Shown here: one piece after another, positions 32,407 to 44,600 of the stretch | How positions within the stretch are numbered: the first letter of the stretch is position 1 | Layout: the number at the start of each line of letters is the position of its first letter | Assembly (NCBI GenBank): GCA_003116995.1 | Contig: BDSL01000036.1 | Location: 1-64,000 of the forward strand | Length of the DNA stretch: 64,000 nucleotides | Source: Yamagishiella unicocca | Taxonomy: Eukaryota; Chlorophyta; Chlorophyceae; Chlamydomonadales; Volvocaceae | Direction of reading: 5' to 3' | Notes under the pieces: model-generated | Told to the model about the DNA's origin: nothing | Databases searched by the model: none | What the model saw: only the letters and a program-made list of their open reading frames with translations | Translations under genes and position numbers: made by a program

Positions 32407-35400
32407 TCAATCATGCGCAGCAGCAGGGGGCGGCCCCTGCGCCCGCGGCCCCGTTACAGCCCCCGACACGCGCTGCGTCACTCCCATCGCTGCCGATCGC
32501 ATCAGCACCTTCCCGTCATCATCCTTGGCCAACGTCACCTGTGCCTCAGTGGCAGTAGCAGCAGGCGACAGCCGCTGCCGCTGCAGTAGCAGGCGCGCGG
32601 CCCAGCGCAAGCGGCCGACCAGGCCAGCGGCTGAGGCCGATTCCCCCTGCCCTCGCGAACCTGACGTCACGGCACGGCGCAGGGCCAGGTACGTGATCGC
32701 ATGTACGACAGCCAGGTAGGCGAAAAGGTAGCCGACGGTCGTGCTGACGGGCGTTGTGACCTGGTAGTACGACAGCAGTGCGTTGGTGTCGACGACGCAG
32801 TTCTTGACGGTGTTCGTCATGCCGTACCTACGTACACATGCACGGATGGCATTAGGCGCAAGCAACGGTTGAAGCAGGTTGCGTGGATGGTGTGGTTGCG
32901 GCGCAGGCGCGGGGGTGCACGTTACGTAATACTGGGCGATGGGCGGCGCAGCGGGTGTCGCTCTCGATTGCTTGCTTTGGTCGGTGGCATTGGCCGGTGT
33001 ACGCCTTCATGCACCCATGGTGCACGTACCAAATTCTGCCGCGTGTCATTGCGCGGAGTCATGCGATGTGTGCACGCACCTGATCAAACCGAACCGTGGG
33101 TTCGTTGGCATGAACTGCGGGTGCAGCCCCATCGCGTCTGTGCCCATCATGCCCGCGCTGCCGGTAGGACCGCAAGCGAAGGCGCGGTCGCCGAACTCCG
33201 CCCCCATAAGGCCCCTCCAGGTGTGGTCCAGCGCCGAGATCGCTCGCAAGCGGCCGATCCAGCCAAAGGTCAGCTTGACTGGGAGCCATCCAAATATGCA
33301 TGTCGGGGTTGGTTGGAGGCCGTTAGTTTGGTTGGTTGAGAGTTGGTTGCGGTGAGCGAGGGAGCATACGAAAGGCACACATTGGGAGTACGGTATCCTG
33401 TTGGTACGGTATACTGTTGGGCTGGCGCCCTAGCGCAATCACGCTTTGCTCTGGTCGCGGACGCCTCGGCCACATCCGCAGATTCAGCATCCATCAGGTC
33501 CGTCTTTCTCGGTGTCAGGGGTTGTGCCCGATGGTTCTACCTCTTGGTCTGGAACCCACTGTAACCGTTACAACAACCAGGTGTCGCGACGGGAAGGGAC
33601 TCACATGCACCCAGGAACTGCGTACTGAGTAGCAGGTTGAAGACCGCGAACGCGACGGAGGCGCAGAAGGCCAGGTCCTGGTTGGGAGAGAACGCCACGG
33701 AGGCCTGAGCGCGGCGGCGGCAGAGGCAGGGGCAGGGTGCTTAGGTTGGGGTTGCGCGCTTGAGCTTGGGTGCGTGCGGGAGGGAGAAAGTGAGACATGG
33801 CGAGTATGACGAAATTGGAGTGACGAAACCCCGGGCACAGCCCAGACCAATCCCGACGCCAGCGCCGCCCTCCTGCCCGCGCCCCGCGCGCCGCACGCAC
33901 CTGCACCCACTGCAGCGAGATGAGCGACATGAGTACGGCGCACGTGGAGTGCTCCGCCAGGGCCAGAACGCTGCGCCGCATGCCCAGCATGCCGTACCTG
34001 CAGCACGGTTGGATAATTCCGCAAGCGGGGGGTGGGTGCCAGAAAGCAAGGGCTGGTGCACTTGTGCGCTGGGCGGTACATACGTCGGGCCGACGATGCA
34101 GGCACAAGAGTACGGCCGCTGCCGGACCCACCACCCCCGCCCCGAATCTGACCTTCCCCCCCGCACCCGATCCAGTCGAAGGTAAGCGCGATGGCCATGT
34201 TGAGCGGCGCCGTGGCCGTGACCTTGGCTGCGTAGTAGGCGGACGGGGCGTACAGCCCGCCACCACCACCGCGGGTAGAAGCCTCCTGAAGGAAGAACCG
34301 CTTGTCTGCAGACAGGGCAGCGCGTGCGGTACGGAAACGGATTGCGGCACGGCGCGATACGGCAAAGGATTGCGCCCGCAGGGCTGCATGCGTTTGATGC
34401 CGGACGCCCATCGGCCATCAGCTCCACCCACAGTTACTACGCACCTAGGTCGGCAACACCGGTGCCGAATATCATCCTGTCATGACCTTTTTGGGGATGG
34501 TGAGTGCGTGCGTCACAGCTGGGAGCAGGATTGCGTCGGAATAGGTGTCCCAGGGCCCTGCCTTACAGAACCCCGTCCGCCCCCAAACGACGCATCCCGC
34601 CTCCACTGGCCTCGGCCCCTGCCACCCACCCGCTGTGAAGAGGCTCATGAAGACGAAGGGCATAACTAGGAAGAAGAACACCAGCGCAAACATCAGGTTG
34701 CAGCGGAGGGCAATGCTGGTGGCATCGGGCTGCGCGTGGGGGTGAGGGTGCAATGGGGGCTGTTTACATGCTGCAGAAGTAGACTGGCTAGACTGGCTTA
34801 TTCTTTACCAGCACCCGGAGGCAGCGAGGGTTCGAAGGGTTTCAGGGTTTAGGGTATTTCCTTGCAACGCTGCAGGGACGCCGTCATCCCCTTCACCCAC
34901 GCACCTTGAAGCCGTACGTGAGGAAGTTTGAAAACAGCCCCACCCACACAAAGGTGAGCATGCGGCCTGCCACGTCAGCCGGGTTGCGCGTGGCCATCAA
35001 CCACTCGCGCCACACCAGCATGCGGTACTGGCGCAGCCACCGACCAGCGGCCGCCCGGGCCGCCACCGCCGCCGTCGGCTCTGAGCTCTCCTCCCCGCCG
35101 CTACCGCCGCCGTTGCTGCTGCTGCTGCTGCTAATGTTGGCGCCGGCGCCGATATTCCACGATGGCTGCTTCGCCGTCTCCTTCACCAGCACATTGGCGT
35201 AGTCTGGCACACCGGCGCTGACGCCCGCCGCCGGCGGCGCCGCCAGGGCGGCGGAGGCGAAAGCGTCGGCGGCGCCGTACAGATCCGCCAGCGTCGCCAT
35301 AACCTGAGGCGCCCTCCCTGGATCTGAGTCGGAGCCATCATCTTCGTCACTGCTCCCGTAATAGCGGCTGCCTGGAGTCATGGCTTTGGAGGACGCAGTT

Positions 35401-38400
35401 GCACCTCCGTCTCCGCCGCCTCCTGGCAGGGCCACCAGGTCCATGACCCAGTCCGACACCATGCCGTGGTGCTCGGGGCTGTAGCAGTAGCCCAGCCGGT
35501 CCCGAAACCACGGCAGTAGCTCGGACGGCGGGCCGCAGTACAGCAGCCGCCCCCGGCCCAGAACCACCACCTGCCGGAGTGGGAAAGAGTACGGCACCAT
35601 CAGGAACGATTCGCACAATGCCCATCCCTGGAGTGGCGGCGTACTCTACGCAATGGCCCTCGTTGGGATGCTGCCCCCCGCTTCCTCCAAAACCATCTGC
35701 TGGTTACGTACCTGGCTGACTAGCTCCCAGATGGCTGCCCGCGGCTGGTGCAGCGCCGCCACCACCGTCACGCCGCCGCCGCCTCGTCCCGCCGCCAGCG
35801 CCGCCACGTGTCCGACCACCACCGCCGCTGCGAACGAGTCCAGGCCGCTGGTTGGCTCGTCCAGCAGCAGGACACGTGGGCGGGACATAAGGCCTGCGGG
35901 GACGAAGGAAGGGCAGGATAGGTGAGATGACAGTGCAAAATGACCTAAGACCTAGGACGGATGAAACAGGGAAACCAACCTCGTCCTAATTCCCTGTAGG
36001 AAATTTGGCCCTACACTTTCGTCTATACCTTTAGTTATTCTGTTCGCGCCTTCGTCCCTTGTCCCCCGTGCCCCGCCACCCACCCTGCCCGATGCTCAGC
36101 CGCTTGCGCTCTCCGCCCGACAGCCCCCGCAGCAGCAGCCCTCCCGGCAGCACGCCGCCGATCATGGTGTCCATCTGCGGGCTCAGACCCAGGGCGGCAG
36201 CAACCGCCGCCGCCCGCGCCGTCGCCGCCGCCGGCGCGCACTGCGGCGGCCTCAGCACCAGGCGGCCAGTGAACAGCAGCGCCTCGCGAACAGTGAGCTG
36301 AGGAAGGAAGGCGTCCTCCTGTTTGGACGCACGAACGTACACTGACGTCGGTAACACAATAATACGCTTTTGGTCACGGGTTCCGGAGCTGTTAACGACG
36401 GCTCCTCGGACAGGAGCAGCATCGTGAGCTGACGATTGGGCAGGCGTATTAATGTCGTGAATGAAGGTGCTGTGGTAGGGCGAGGCTGCATCGTATTGGT
36501 CAGGAGGATTGGGCAGCGGGAAAGTGTAATTTAGCTCAGAATGGAAACCTCAACGACACAGGTTTTGCCCGTATTTCCGTACATACCTGCGGTACGTACG
36601 ACGACATGGCCAGGAAGGCCTTCCTGTCTCGCGGCGCTCCATTGACCAGCACTTGCCCGCGGCAGCCTGGTTGGAGTAGGGGCCGCTGCGGTTGCTGTTG
36701 CTCCGGTTTCTGGGATCCTCTCAGCGCCTGCTGCTGCGGCTGCTGCTGCGGTTGTTGCGACAACGGCGGCTGTCCAGCGGCTCCCTCGGGCACTGCGGCT
36801 GCCCCCCGCAGCGCCAGAAGATCTAGCAGGGAGGACTTGCCTGCAGGATCAGCACCCGCCCACATGGGATGGGTAAATGAGTATGGCCGCCACATAGATA
36901 GGCCGGACGCGTACGGTGACCCAGCAGGTGCCGGAAGGCCGCCACGGCTCTGCACCACCAGAACCGGCCGTGCATGGGGCCCCAGCAGTCAGCCAACGCG
37001 TGCCAGCAAGCAACCCATCCTCGCACCCTACCCGCTCCCAACGTGCCCCAAACACATTGCCGCCCCTCCCGCACCCTACCCGCTCCCGACGGCCCCAGCA
37101 GCGCAGTGACGGCACTCGGCGGCGCCCGGCCGCCCACGTCGCGCAGCACCGTCGTGACGCCCCGCGGCGCCGCCACCGCCAGCGTGAGGGAGCGCCACTC
37201 GAGGCACACCTGCGGGCAGGGACCCACGGGTCCGCAGGTGTGGAGGGGGGAAGAGCGAAGAGGGGCTTATGCAGGAGGGGAGGTACATGGTTGGTGGGGC
37301 GGCCGCCGCTACTGGGTCTGGCTCCGGACGTAAGTACATACATCCATGCCGTACGCACCGGCACCGTGCCGCTCTTGCCGTACATCGTATCGTCGTCATC
37401 ATAACACAGCGCTGAGTCCAGGTCGATGGGAGGCGCGTGCAGCAACTCGCCGCTGCTGGGGGCCCCGCTGGTGTCTAAGAAGCCTCCGTCCTCAATGTCG
37501 TACTCCGCCGCCTCCGCGTCCAGCTGGCCTTGCGCGATGACGCCATCGCCTCCAATACCCACGTCGTGGGGTCGACTTGAGGGGCTGCAGCTTGTCGGAG
37601 GCGCCAACGTCGAATACTTGGCGGCCGTCGCTGACGATGCCGCTGCTGCGCTTGCCGGCACGTCTTGTCCGTTTGTGCCTTCCTTGCCTGGGGTAACGAT
37701 GCGGAGGCGGTGTGTTCCAGACCAACAGGTGGAATGTGTGGTGTGTGAAGGGTATGGTTATTGCACCAAGTGGCCAAGTGCTGATGCAGAGAGGCCAATA
37801 TCATTCGATCCCGGCAGCGCAACAAATAAATGGATCGATCGGACACCCTGCCCCCGCTAATGTGCTCCTCCACGGCGCCAAGCATATGCAGCACATACCC
37901 CGTATCGGCGTGCGGACCATCTCACCCTTTCCAGGGCTCCAGCAGCAACGGAGCCACGACAGCAGCGCCTTGGGGTTGAGCTTCCTGCGTCGTCAGGTGA
38001 GGGTGGGCGTGGAAGAAGGGGCGGAGGGCGCAGCAGAGCCAGACGGGCATCACATGAGGCTGGCAGTCACTGTACCGGTGGTATTAGGGATCGGAGTAAA
38101 GCAAGCAGCGACACGGGTAATAGGAACGTCCGGGCTATAACCATGTGGGACTACTTGTTGTAACGGTTACAGTGGGTCCCAGACCAAGAGGTAGAGGTTG
38201 AGGTAGGGACTACTACTTGTTGTAACGGTTACAGTAACGGTTACTGTAACAGGTACGACTACAGTACTGATTCTTCTTCCTGCGTCTCTTTCAGTGTCAG
38301 GCGATGCGCCCGATGGCTCTACCCTCTGGTCTGGGCCCCACTGTAACAATTACGACTACCGGTCCGTGAGGGACACTTAAGGGACGCGAGCATGGTAGCA

Positions 38401-38604
38401 TCGCCAACCGACCCACCTCCTCATGCTGGGCTTGTAAAGCAACAGCCCGTGGATGAGGAAGGCAGCCGCGAAGATGTGACCGAAGATAGTGATTGGCAGC
38501 CACAGAGCCAGAATCGCGCCGTCGTCTTCAATGCGAGACAGCGCCAGCGCCACGTCCGGCGGGATAGCGGCTGGCATCGATGCGCGGGGGACGGCGGTCG
38601 ACAT
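32407..38604 (-). CDS. ABCG-family half-transporter B, 14 exons, 1,032 residues
   Basis: Exons in transcription order: 38417-38604, 37926-37984, 37359-37687, 37080-37209, 36587-36840, 36084-36318, 35712-35893, 34905-35570, 34630-34729, 34167-34305, 33901-33997, 33605-33704, 33080-33278, 32407-32827. The total is 3,099 nt, in phase, with intron positions matching copy A one for one. Exon 1 again predicts a membrane segment (LWLPITIFGHIFAAAFLIHG). The nucleotide-binding domain starts near residue 193 with the same split Walker A, LSGGERKRLS, VLLLDEP, SGLDS and ALHQP. Exons 4, 6, 7 and the constant parts of 8 and 10 are nearly identical to copy A; exons 1-3, 13 and 14 have diverged clearly (FGWIGRLRAISALDHTWRG against FPWIRRLKAISALDHAWRG). 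Exon 5 has a longer Gln-rich loop and exon 8 a shorter linker than copy A. Both copies look intact. Substrate is unknown. Confidence 0.93.
33500..33578 (+). repeat. MITE end fragment in ABCG-B intron 12
   Basis: TGCCCGATGGTTCTACCTCT followed by TGGTCTGGAACCCACTGTAA and CCGTTACAAC matches the right terminus of the element at 38155-38358. It ends ~25 nt from the 5' splice site of exon 12. Confidence 0.75.
38155..38358. mobile_element. ~200-bp MITE with ~40-bp terminal inverted repeats, in ABCG-B intron 1
   Basis: The left end GTTGTAACGGTTACAGTGGG plus TCCCAGACCAAGAGGTAGAG (38157-38196) is inverted at 38318-38356, with several mismatches. The middle contains further GTAACGGTTAC palindromes and CTTCTTCCTGCGTCTCTTTC. 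There is no coding capacity. This is the only two-ended copy in the window; single-ended fragments lie at 28783, 31155 and 33500. Confidence 0.8.
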
Positions 38605-41600
38605 GGTCGGTCAGAGGGGTCTGGAAGGTCCAGCTGGGTTATGTAGGTAGGTACGACCGGCACCTGCGCGAGGAGAGGCGGGCTGGTGTGGTAAAGGGGC
38701 GCGTGGGCAGTTGTCGGCAGCTCGCGACACCTTTGCGCGCGGCGGGTTTTCTGCTGATTTAAAATTGTTACTACACGAGACGAAAATGGATTATGTAGTC
38801 CTAGCCACTGCGGCCCTGAGGGCCCCAAGTGCGAGGCGTAACCGCTGCGTGAGTGGTGCCGGATCGCTTGCACATCGACTTCGCGTGAAAGGTGCTTTGG
38901 TGAAGCAGCGCCGCTTGTGCTGTGTGCCGCCCGCTCGCTTGTACTGGCTGCGCCGCTCACTGCGGTGCCCGTGGGCCCCGATGGTACCGCGACAGAGCTG
39001 CCCTTAGTCCTACTTGCCGGACTACCTAGCGGCCCAGGTCACGCACGCACGTGCTGATCTGAAGTCCTAGTTCCCATAATTCGTGTCGCGCTCACCTTCT
39101 TAAAATGCGGCAGCTGTCTAGAGGTGTTGGGGGAGACAATCGTCGCCGTACGTCGCGAGGGTGCAAGCGGGCTGCCGCAATCGCTGAGAGAGATATCCGT
39201 GTAAATTGCTGGGCGAGGGATACAATCATGGCAAGAGAAGTAATGAATGATCAGCGACCCTCGGATTGATGGGCCTTCGCAGGCAGTTTGACGTGCGACA
39301 AAGTTGGCGAAAGGAGTCTGTCGAGAAGGCTGTCGAGAAGGCCATTCGTCAGTCCGAGGTTGCCGCCTAGGGGAAGATGTGCTCGATAGGTACTCGTTCA
39401 TTGATTAATCAACAACGCACAATATCGAAGGCGGTGTCCACGCGGGTCTCCCACCCGTTGGTGTCACCTGACGTGGACTGATCTTGGGTGGGCTACGGGA
39501 GACGGGTAGCGACGCTGGACCGTTCGATTTCTTGGCTACAGCTGTACCTGCGCTACAAACACATTGGCTTCACCTGGTCCTGATATTTTAACGCGCCCGA
39601 TATTATGCGTTCGCCAGCCTGCTATGTTATTCCGTTGTAGCACTGTCCCCGGCGGCCGCTGCGAGCCGCCGGCAGCTCTGGGGCCTCGCAAAGGTTCTCC
39701 AATCAAGGAGACTCTAGGAAACCCGTCTGCCATGGGAACCTGCCGTATGTGAAGGGAACCCGCCGTATGTTTACATACGATTGGTGGAGCCGCCGCGGAT
39801 GCGCCCAAGGCGCCTGACCGCAATGTCGGACCCCAGCAAGCGTGGGCAGCGGGCCGCAGCCGCCCCCGTGCGTGCCGGGCTATGCAGTCGCCCTTGACTG
39901 GCCAAGCAAGGGGAGGGGAGAGTATTGCCCCAGAAGAAAATGAATGCACAGTCTGGATGTGGGGAACGCGGCCACCCTGCCAGGATGACGAGAGGTGACG
40001 AGCTACCGGAAAGGAGAGTTGGTCCTTAAGGACAACCCATCTAGCAAGCTATCTCTTCACTACCACCGCCCAAACACGGCCCTGCATGAAACCCCTCCGT
40101 GGGCTACTAGAAGGGCTACTAGACAAGGGCCGTCCGGCTCTGCTGCCGTACACAAGCCTAACCACAATCAGAGGTGACAGTTGCACTCCGTTTGTGCTCC
40201 CACACTAACAGACAAAGGCCCGGCGGCGCAAGGCGTACAAAAACCGCCAACTAGAAATCAGGCAGACAAATAGGCTGACGTGCAGAGGTATTACACCAGC
40301 CAGCCGCGCCACCTCGAATAGTGAAACCAACTCACCGGTGTAACCAACAGGCAACTTCCTACCGTAACCACCGTCATAAAATTGGACGAGAGTCAACTTC
40401 CCTAGTAAGGGGGCTAAGCTGAGGGTCCTGAAGAGTGGGGTTCGCACCCATACGTAGGACTCCCACATGTGTTGACGATCGCATCAGGTCGGCAAGATGA
40501 CGCCACCAACGCGCATAAGAAACACGGAATGGAACGGAACGGAATGGAAGGCATCCAAGTCCCCCTCTCGTTCACCCCGTCCCCGCCCGAGCCTGCCCAC
40601 CATCCTCGTTTCGTGCGTATTGCACGGGGCGTAGGCGCAGGGCGGGGCAGTGCCAACTTCGCTATTTGCGGCCACTGAAGGCCTGCACGTTGTCCGCAGG
40701 ACATGCACCCCGCCCAGTCGCTAACGCGCGAGGGCAGGCAGCAGAACAACCCGCAGCCGCAACCCAGGCTATACGACCCAAAGAAAATCACAGCCCCCGG
40801 GCCCAAATGGCAATGTCCTCTCGCCCCCTCACTCAAAAGCCGGTGCAGCACGTGGATGGACCAAAACAGCCGTACATTTCTTCGCAGCGCGTCTTTGCCT
40901 GCGTGGTAGCTGCGTCCCCTGAAGTGGCGCAGGGCGAAGCAGCGGCGCTTGCAGTCGCTACCCCTTCCCGGGGAGCCCCTCTCTGCACGCGCAGTGGGGA
41001 GCTGAGATGACGCCAGGCCGGGAAGCCACCGGGAAGCCAGCCGGTGAATGCACCAATACACGGCGTGCCTGGACGCCAGCTCCCATCAGATCCGGAATCC
41101 AGATTCGGATGTGGCTGCAGTATCCCGTACACCCAATATGATTTACCGTATATACATGCATACATACCCACCAGATACATTGCGATGGCAGGACGCGCAG
41201 CGCCCGGCGCATAGAATGAAAATTCCCACCTGCAGGCCCGCCCTCGTTTTGGCGCCATGCGCAAAAATGGATGTACTACACAAGGAAGCTGCCGGCAGGT
41301 GCGGTGGATCCGGCCTCGGCACTTCACAAGCAACCGCGGCATCATTTTTTATAAGCCGGTGCAGCGCGATAATCTCACACACGCACACACTTGCACACGC
41401 TATTATAACCTCCAGGACGGGCACTATCATCCCGACGCGTTTTGCAGATGCACAGTGAGGCAGTACAACATGTATGCGGCAGTACGACATACGTGGCTGT
41501 TGATTACCCAGCTCAAGGCTCACCCAGGGTTCGCCGAGCTTGTGCAACCAGCTACACCGTCGGGTGTAGCGTCATGGCTGCTCTATAGCTCTGAGGGGCA

Positions 41601-41662
41601 GGGGAATCACGTGCGGTACTATAACGACATGGAGCAACGCTCGTATGACCGATACACACTCT
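38605..41662. other. Region without a recognisable gene
   Basis: The right part is the 3' flank of the channel gene and the left part is the promoter side of ABCG-B. The largest frame (40414-41061, minus, 215 codons) shows no domain, and its Cys/Trp-rich composition looks like chance. Nothing else could be supported. Confidence 0.5.
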
Positions 41663-44600
41663 TCAGTTTCCGGCCCTCCCCCTGACACTCACGTCCTCCA
41701 CCACCTGCCGCCGCCCCCGGACGCTCACGTCGTCCCCCGCCCGCCGCCCGCCATGTACACTGACGTCATTGCCCTCCGCCGCCCGCGTGCCACTGCCCCC
41801 TCTGCCTACGCCGCCAGCATGTCCCCCGGCCTCCAGCTCCGTGCACGTCGCCGTACCAACGGCCGCCGAGCGCAACGCTGCCGTACGGCTCGGCGGCGGC
41901 GCGCCGCCACTCGGGTTCGCGCCCGCGGCTGCGGCACTGACACTCGTGGCGGAGCCGAGCGCCAGCAGGTTGGAAGCGCTGATGCCGCGGTACGGCGGGC
42001 GGCGCAGGCCGCTGCCGGCAGACACCGCCGAGGGGTCTACCGCGTTGAGGTTGTCAGAGGCGCGGCGCGTCGGCGGCAGCGCGCGCCTCGCCCCGGGTCG
42101 CTCCGAAGCCAGCAGCGTCGGCTGCTGTGACGAACGGGTGCCAGCGCCGCCGTCACGTACGACGCTGTCGTCCAACACGGCGTTCCTGTTGCCGCCGCCG
42201 GGCCGTGACCGCTGCACCACCGGCCCCCCGGAGAGTCCCGTCGTAGACCCCCGCGACAGCATCGGCTCGGGACCGGACTTGCAGTCCGCCGCCGCCAGCG
42301 GCGGCGGCGGCGGCAGCGCCGCCGCACCGCCGGCGGCGCACGCAGCGCCGCCGCCAGCGGCGCACGCAGCGGCCCCCGAGGATGACACGTTGGTGGCTGA
42401 GCTGCGACGCTCCATGGAGGTGCATCGTACTCTCCTGGAGGTCCCCGGTTCGACCCCTGAGGCCGAAACGTTGGCGGCGGCCGGCGAGGATGCATGAGCA
42501 TCCACGAGGCTGGAGCTGCGGTCGCTCCGCCGCAGCTGCGCCACCATCGCGGCGCTGCTGTCGACGGACCGCCGCCGCCGCGCCGACATCGCCGCCGCCG
42601 TGGCGCGCCCGGCTGCGCCCCCGACCCCGACCCCGGTTCCGGTTCCGCCGCTGGGCGGCACCTGACTGCTCAGCGATGCGCGGCGCAGCAGCGGCCGCTT
42701 CTCAGCCGATATCGGAGACGCGTCCCGCTCACACGCCTCCGACGATATCGAGCTGTGACTGCAGTGCCGCATCACGTTTGGGTGCCGTAACACGCTGCCG
42801 AAAGTACATTCAGACCCGGTCCGGCCTGGCGGCGGCGGCGGCGGCGCTTGCCCCGGAAAAGACTGCAGCGCAGAAGCTAGCAGAGCCTCCGACCATACGG
42901 AGCTGCCTGAGTCAGCCGCCTGGGCCAGCCGCTCCAATGTGACGTTGAAACCGCTGTCCGTGTCCAGCAGTCCAAGCAGGTTGGGCGCCAGCACGCCGTC
43001 GCCAGCGGCCTCCGCGGCGGCGTTCTCGATGGCGGCAAGGCGCCGCTTGGCTGCGGCGGCGGAGTCGTTCAGGGCAACCACCTGCGGCGCCGGCAGGTCG
43101 TTGCGATGGCGGATGGTGCGATGGTGGGTGGTGCGATGGCGGGTGGTGCGATGGTGGGTAATGCGGTCCTGGCGCGTGGAAGAAAGCGCATGGTTGAGGA
43201 GTGAGAAGGGGCGGGGCTTGGCAAGTAACCCGTTGGTCGGCACTTCAGAGGAGCGACGGGCGGGACGTCAGAGCGGGCGGCAGTAGCAGCAGCTGCTGCA
43301 GGAACAGGAAGCGGCAGGTCACGCCCTGCGGGTTCGCGGCCTGTGATGCTGCTGCCACGCAGTAGTAGGCGCCGTTCATCCACCCATTCGTGCAACCACT
43401 ACAACCAACCAACCAACCAACCAACCAACCACTCCAACCACCCACCGTGCGCAGCTGTAAACGCGTGTCCCGGAATCTTCCTTATCAATTAATTTTTAAT
43501 TCAATTTCCCGACCAGCGGGTTTCCCAACCACCCACCGTGTGCTCGATCTGGGTCAGGCTGCACACCGCCTCCCGCAGCGCGCCGCCCAGCTGCAGCTCC
43601 ACTCTCCGCACGCGCGCCTGCACCGCCTCCCGCACCGCCGGCAGCGCATCCACGCCGAAGCGCCGCACTACCGCATCCACCAGGTCCAGCAGCGCTGCCG
43701 CCTGGCCCGCCGGCAGCGGCACCTCCCGCTCCCGCGGCTGCTGCTGCCAGCTTCCGCCGCCGTCACCGCCGCTCGTCGCGGCGGAAAGCGGCCTGCGGCT
43801 ACCGCGCGGGATACTCGCCGCCTGCGGCGCCCCGCTGCCGTACCCCAGCGCCAGGTACGACGGCAGCGCTGGCTCTCGCTCCAGATCCAACGCCCACATG
43901 AGGGTCTGCAGCGCCCGGCCAACCATGTCATCGGTGATCGCCGGCCGCCGACTCCACTGATCCCTGGAGGCTCGGGCGAGGAGCCAAGCGGGCGCAGTGC
44001 TCAGCCCGGAGTCGAGGCCCAGCGGCCGGTCCGCGCTCTGAGGCTGTGTAACCTCGGCAGAGGGCCCCCGGCGGTGGCGCGGGGCGATGGCGGCGCGGGC
44101 GGAGGCGGGGGCTGGGCGACCGACGGAGGCGTAGCGATGTATCCGCCGCTGGCCGCCGCCGCCGCCGGCGGCGGCGGCGCTGCGGTCGGGTCCGGGCTGG
44201 GAGCTCATGGCGAAGGCGATGGCAGCGGGTAGCGGCATGCTGCCTGCTGTGGGTAGGGTGCTGTTCTCACCGGCGGCAGGGGGGTTGGCGCCGGCGGCGG
44301 CGGTGGCGGCGGCGGTGGCGGCAGGAGGGTTGGCGCCGGCGGCGGAGGTGGCGGCGTGGGGATCCGTTCGGCCGTCGGTGCTGCCGTTGAAGCGCCTGAG
44401 GAGGCTGGCGAAGCCCAGGAGGCCGCGTTTCGGCTGCTGGGCACGACGCGGGTCGGGCTCGACGTCGGCGTCCGAGGAGAAGGAGGTGGACTCATGGAGG
44501 TTGGCTGGACGATTGGGGACTGCCGCGAATGGCGACAAGGAGGGAGCCGCCACCGGTGCCGTCGTGGCCCGAGTACGCGGCACTGGCGTGTCTATCGAGC

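Noticed and set aside
40414..41061. 215-codon minus-strand frame upstream of ABCG-B
   Set aside because: Cys/Trp/Arg-rich composition without motifs; overlapping frames of similar length on the other strand.
43245..43390. Extra channel exon with a peptide ending in a Leu/Pro-rich stretch
   Set aside because: No convincing acceptor or donor in the needed phase surrounds it.
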